Shown here in pieces: positions 61,930 to 64,000 of a stretch of DNA of 64,000 bases. The translations under genes were made by a program, and so were the position numbers. Below the pieces are notes generated by a model. It saw only the letters and a program-made list of their open reading frames with translations. It had not been told where the DNA came from and did no database searches. The stretch spans positions 1-64,000 of the forward strand of contig DATIBC010000057.1 in assembly GCA_035457725.1 (NCBI GenBank). Reading direction: 5' to 3'. The stretch comes from DATFES01 sp035457725. Its GTDB lineage: Bacteria; Pseudomonadota; Alphaproteobacteria; CACIAM-22H2. Every line of letters begins with the position of its first letter. Within the stretch, counting starts at the first letter, position 1.

Positions 61930-64000
61930 ATGCGCATCGAGCGGCGTTTCACGCGGGCGGGCGAAGACGCGTACACCGACATCGCTTTCACGACGACCGA
62001 CAGCGAGATCCGCAATCCCGACGGCTCGGTCGTATTCCAACTCCGCGACATCGAGGTTCCCAAGGATTGGTCCCAGGTCGCCAGCGACGTCCTGGCCCAG
62101 AAATACTTCCGCAAACGCGGCGTACCGACCCGACTGAAGCCGGTCGAGGAAGCCGACGTTCCGTCGTGGCTGTGGCGCCAGACGCCCGACGAGGACGCCT
62201 TGAGCCTGCTGCCGGAAGCCGCCCGCAGCGACGGCGAGATGTCGGCCCGACAGGTGTTCAACCGCATGGCCGGCGCGTGGACCTATTGGGGATGGAAGGG
62301 CGGCTATTTCGACAGCGAGGACGACGCGCGGGCGTATTACGACGAGATGCGCTTCATGCTCGCCAAGCAATTCGCGGCGCCCAACAGCCCGCAGTGGTTC
62401 AACACCGGGCTTCATTGGGCGTACGGCATCGATGGGCCAAGCCAGGGGCATTACTACGTCGATTTCCGCACCGGCGAACTCAAGGCCTCGGACAGCGCCT
62501 ACGAGCATCCGCAGCCGCACGCCTGCTTCATCCAGTCCGTGGCCGACGATCTGGTCAACGAAGGCGGCATCATGGATCTATGGGTGCGCGAGGCGCGCCT
62601 GTTCAAATACGGGTCGGGCACCGGCTCCAACTTCTCGAAGCTGCGCGGCGAAGGCGAACGGCTTTCCGGCGGCGGCAAGTCCTCGGGGCTGATGAGCTTT
62701 CTCAAGATCGGCGACCGCGCCGCCGGGGCCATCAAATCGGGCGGCACGACGCGGCGCGCCGCGAAGATGGTCAGCGTCGACATCGACCATCCCGACATCG
62801 AGCAGTACATCAACTGGAAAGTGATCGAGGAGCAAAAGGTCGCAGCGCTTGTCGCCGGGTCGAAGCTCGCCAACCGGCATCTCAACGCCATCATGGACGC
62901 TTGCGAGCGCGACGGGAGCGACGCCGGTTTCGATCCCAAGCGCAATCGGGCGCTCAAGGCGGCGATATCGGCGGCGCGCAAGGCGATGCTGCCCGAGAAC
63001 TACATCGCGCGCGTGATCGAGTTCGCCAGACAGGGTTACAGCGCGATCGAGTTTCCGATTTATAACACCGACTGGGATTCGGACGCCTATCTCACCGTCT
63101 CGGGCCAGAATTCGAACAATTCGGTGCGTGTCACCAGCCAGTTCCTCGACGCGGTCGAGGGTGACGGCGAGTGGCAGCTGACTCGCCGCATCGACGGCAA
63201 AACCCACAAGACGTTGCGAGCGCGCGACCTGTGGGAGCAGATCGGCCACGCCGCCTGGGCATCGGCCGATCCGGGCCTGCAGTACGACACGACGATCAAC
63301 GAGTGGCATACCTGCCCGGCCTCGGGGCGAATCAACGCATCGAATCCGTGCTCGGAGTATATGTTCCTCGACGACACGGCGTGCAACCTCGCCTCGGTCA
63401 ACCTGCTCGCCTTCCGCGACGACGACAGCGGCCGCTTCGACATCGAGGGCTTCGAGCACGCCTGCCGGCTGTGGACGTTGACGCTGGAAATCTCGGTGCT
63501 GATGGCGCAGTTCCCGTCGCGTCGCATCGCCGAGCTATCCTACGAGTTCCGCACGCTCGGCCTCGGCTTCGCCAATATCGGCGGATTGCTGATGGCGATG
63601 GGTCTTCCCTACGACAGCGACGCAGGCCGCGCCATCGCCGCCTCGATCACGGCGGTCATGACCGGAGTGGCCTATGCGACGTCGGCGGAGATGGCCGAGG
63701 AGCTGGGCCCCTTCTCCGGCTACGCGGCAAATCGCGAGTCGATGTTGCGCGTGATCCGCAATCACCGGCGCGCGGCTTACGGGGAAAGCGAAGCATACGA
63801 AGGGCTGTCGATCGCGCCGGTGCCGCTGAAGGCTGAAGATTGCCCCGACCCCGCGCTGGTCGCCGCAGCGCGACGAGCGTGGGACCGCGCCTTCGAGCTT
63901 GGCCGCGCCTACGGATATCGCAACGCCCAGGCGACCGTGATCGCGCCGACCGGCACGATCGGTCTCGTCATGGATTGCGATACCACCGGCATCGAGCCGG
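61930..64000 (+). CDS. nrdJ: Vitamin B12-dependent (class II) ribonucleotide reductase, partial
   Basis: NrdJ makes deoxyribonucleotides using adenosylcobalamin. The frame starts at ATG 61930 (GGGAGG upstream) with MRIERRFTRAGEDAYTDIAF and stays open for 690 codons to the window edge. It includes QFAAPNSPQWFNTGLHWAYG, FKYGSGTGSNFSKLRGEGE, the NPCSEYMFLDDTACNLAS active-site region with its radical/thiyl cysteine and glutamate, and TVIAPTGTIGLVMDCDTTGI at the edge. Long class II enzymes of this type have about 1,000-1,250 residues, so the C-terminal redox-cysteine part is missing only because the window ends. Confidence 0.97.
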   Translation, partial: MRIERRFTRAGEDAYTDIAFTTTDSEIRNPDGSVVFQLRDIEVPKDWSQVASDVLAQKYFRKRGVPTRLKPVEEADVPSWLWRQTPDEDALSLLPEAARSDGEMSARQVFNRMAGAWTYWGWKGGYFDSEDDARAYYDEMRFMLAKQFAAPNSPQWFNTGLHWAYGIDGPSQGHYYVDFRTGELKASDSAYEHPQPHACFIQSVADDLVNEGGIMDLWVREARLFKYGSGTGSNFSKLRGEGERLSGGGKSSGLMSFLKIGDRAAGAIKSGGTTRRAAKMVSVDIDHPDIEQYINWKVIEEQKVAALVAGSKLANRHLNAIMDACERDGSDAGFDPKRNRALKAAISAARKAMLPENYIARVIEFARQGYSAIEFPIYNTDWDSDAYLTVSGQNSNNSVRVTSQFLDAVEGDGEWQLTRRIDGKTHKTLRARDLWEQIGHAAWASADPGLQYDTTINEWHTCPASGRINASNPCSEYMFLDDTACNLASVNLLAFRDDDSGRFDIEGFEHACRLWTLTLEISVLMAQFPSRRIAELSYEFRTLGLGFANIGGLLMAMGLPYDSDAGRAIAASITAVMTGVAYATSAEMAEELGPFSGYAANRESMLRVIRNHRRAAYGESEAYEGLSIAPVPLKAEDCPDPALVAAARRAWDRAFELGRAYGYRNAQATVIAPTGTIGLVMDCDTTGIEP

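Overview
The window is a GC-rich, densely packed bacterial chromosome segment. It most likely comes from an alphaproteobacterium of the Rhodospirillales/Hyphomicrobiales type. The evidence is the gene content: RNase E with a long insert in its S1 domain, the run aat / DUF2155 / mlaD / NDUFA12 homologue, a TIGR02300 zinc protein, a second NifS-like cysteine desulfurase inside the isc operon, a B12-dependent ribonucleotide reductase, and several small proteins I know only from alphaproteobacteria. Species cannot be fixed from the sequence alone. I see no insertion sequence, prophage, CRISPR array or plasmid gene; this is ordinary core chromosome with some accessory patches.

Layout. 1-4,120: a loose region of small minus-strand genes (DUF1488-like, tiny hypotheticals, a tandem cold-shock-domain protein, a TIGR02300 zinc protein, a 53-residue basic protein, a CspA-like protein) and a tRNA-Met. 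4,257-15,400: a minus-strand run with small gaps, cysE-iscR-nifS-like-iscS-iscU-iscA-hscB-hscA-fdx-iscX-tenA-hydrolase-mnmA. It starts at a promoter carrying a recognisable IscR-type palindrome. It links cysteine synthesis, sulfur mobilisation, Fe-S assembly and tRNA thiolation. 15,648-26,036: hydrolase, anmK, tyrS, a large AsmA/DUF3971 protein, glnE, bcp and a GYD protein. 26,104-34,573: prfB (with the programmed +1 frameshift), mrcA and amiC, divergent from rne. 34,613-41,095: accessory genes, namely LysR plus nitronate monooxygenase, DUF4242, AraC, a protein of seven 45-residue repeats, and an aminotransferase. 41,124-45,758: a divergent gamma-glutamyltransferase homologue, then bepA, a DUF3047-like lipoprotein and a DsbA-like oxidoreductase.

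45,762-52,635 holds most of a tyrosine/homogentisate degradation set (maiA, an FAH-family hydrolase, hppD, a chlorite-dismutase-family protein and a divergent MarR regulator), interrupted by a GH17-GT2 beta-glucan synthase-like membrane protein. No homogentisate dioxygenase is present in the window. 52,696-55,571: an exonuclease, an EamA transporter and an ornithine-type decarboxylase with a structured leader. 55,875-64,000: aroQ-accB-accC, aat, DUF2155-mlaD-NDUFA12, a DUF6352 protein, and the 5' two-thirds or so of nrdJ, which runs off the right edge.

The best-supported observations beyond plain annotation are the prfB recoding site, the IscR-like operator on the extended isc operon, a hairpin splitting that operon between iscA and hscB, a palindrome between the MarR gene and the tyrosine-catabolism genes, a candidate odc leader RNA with a nearby bidirectional terminator, the 45-residue repeat protein, and a gamma-glutamyltransferase homologue with altered catalytic positions. 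I did not find a convincing wholly new system.
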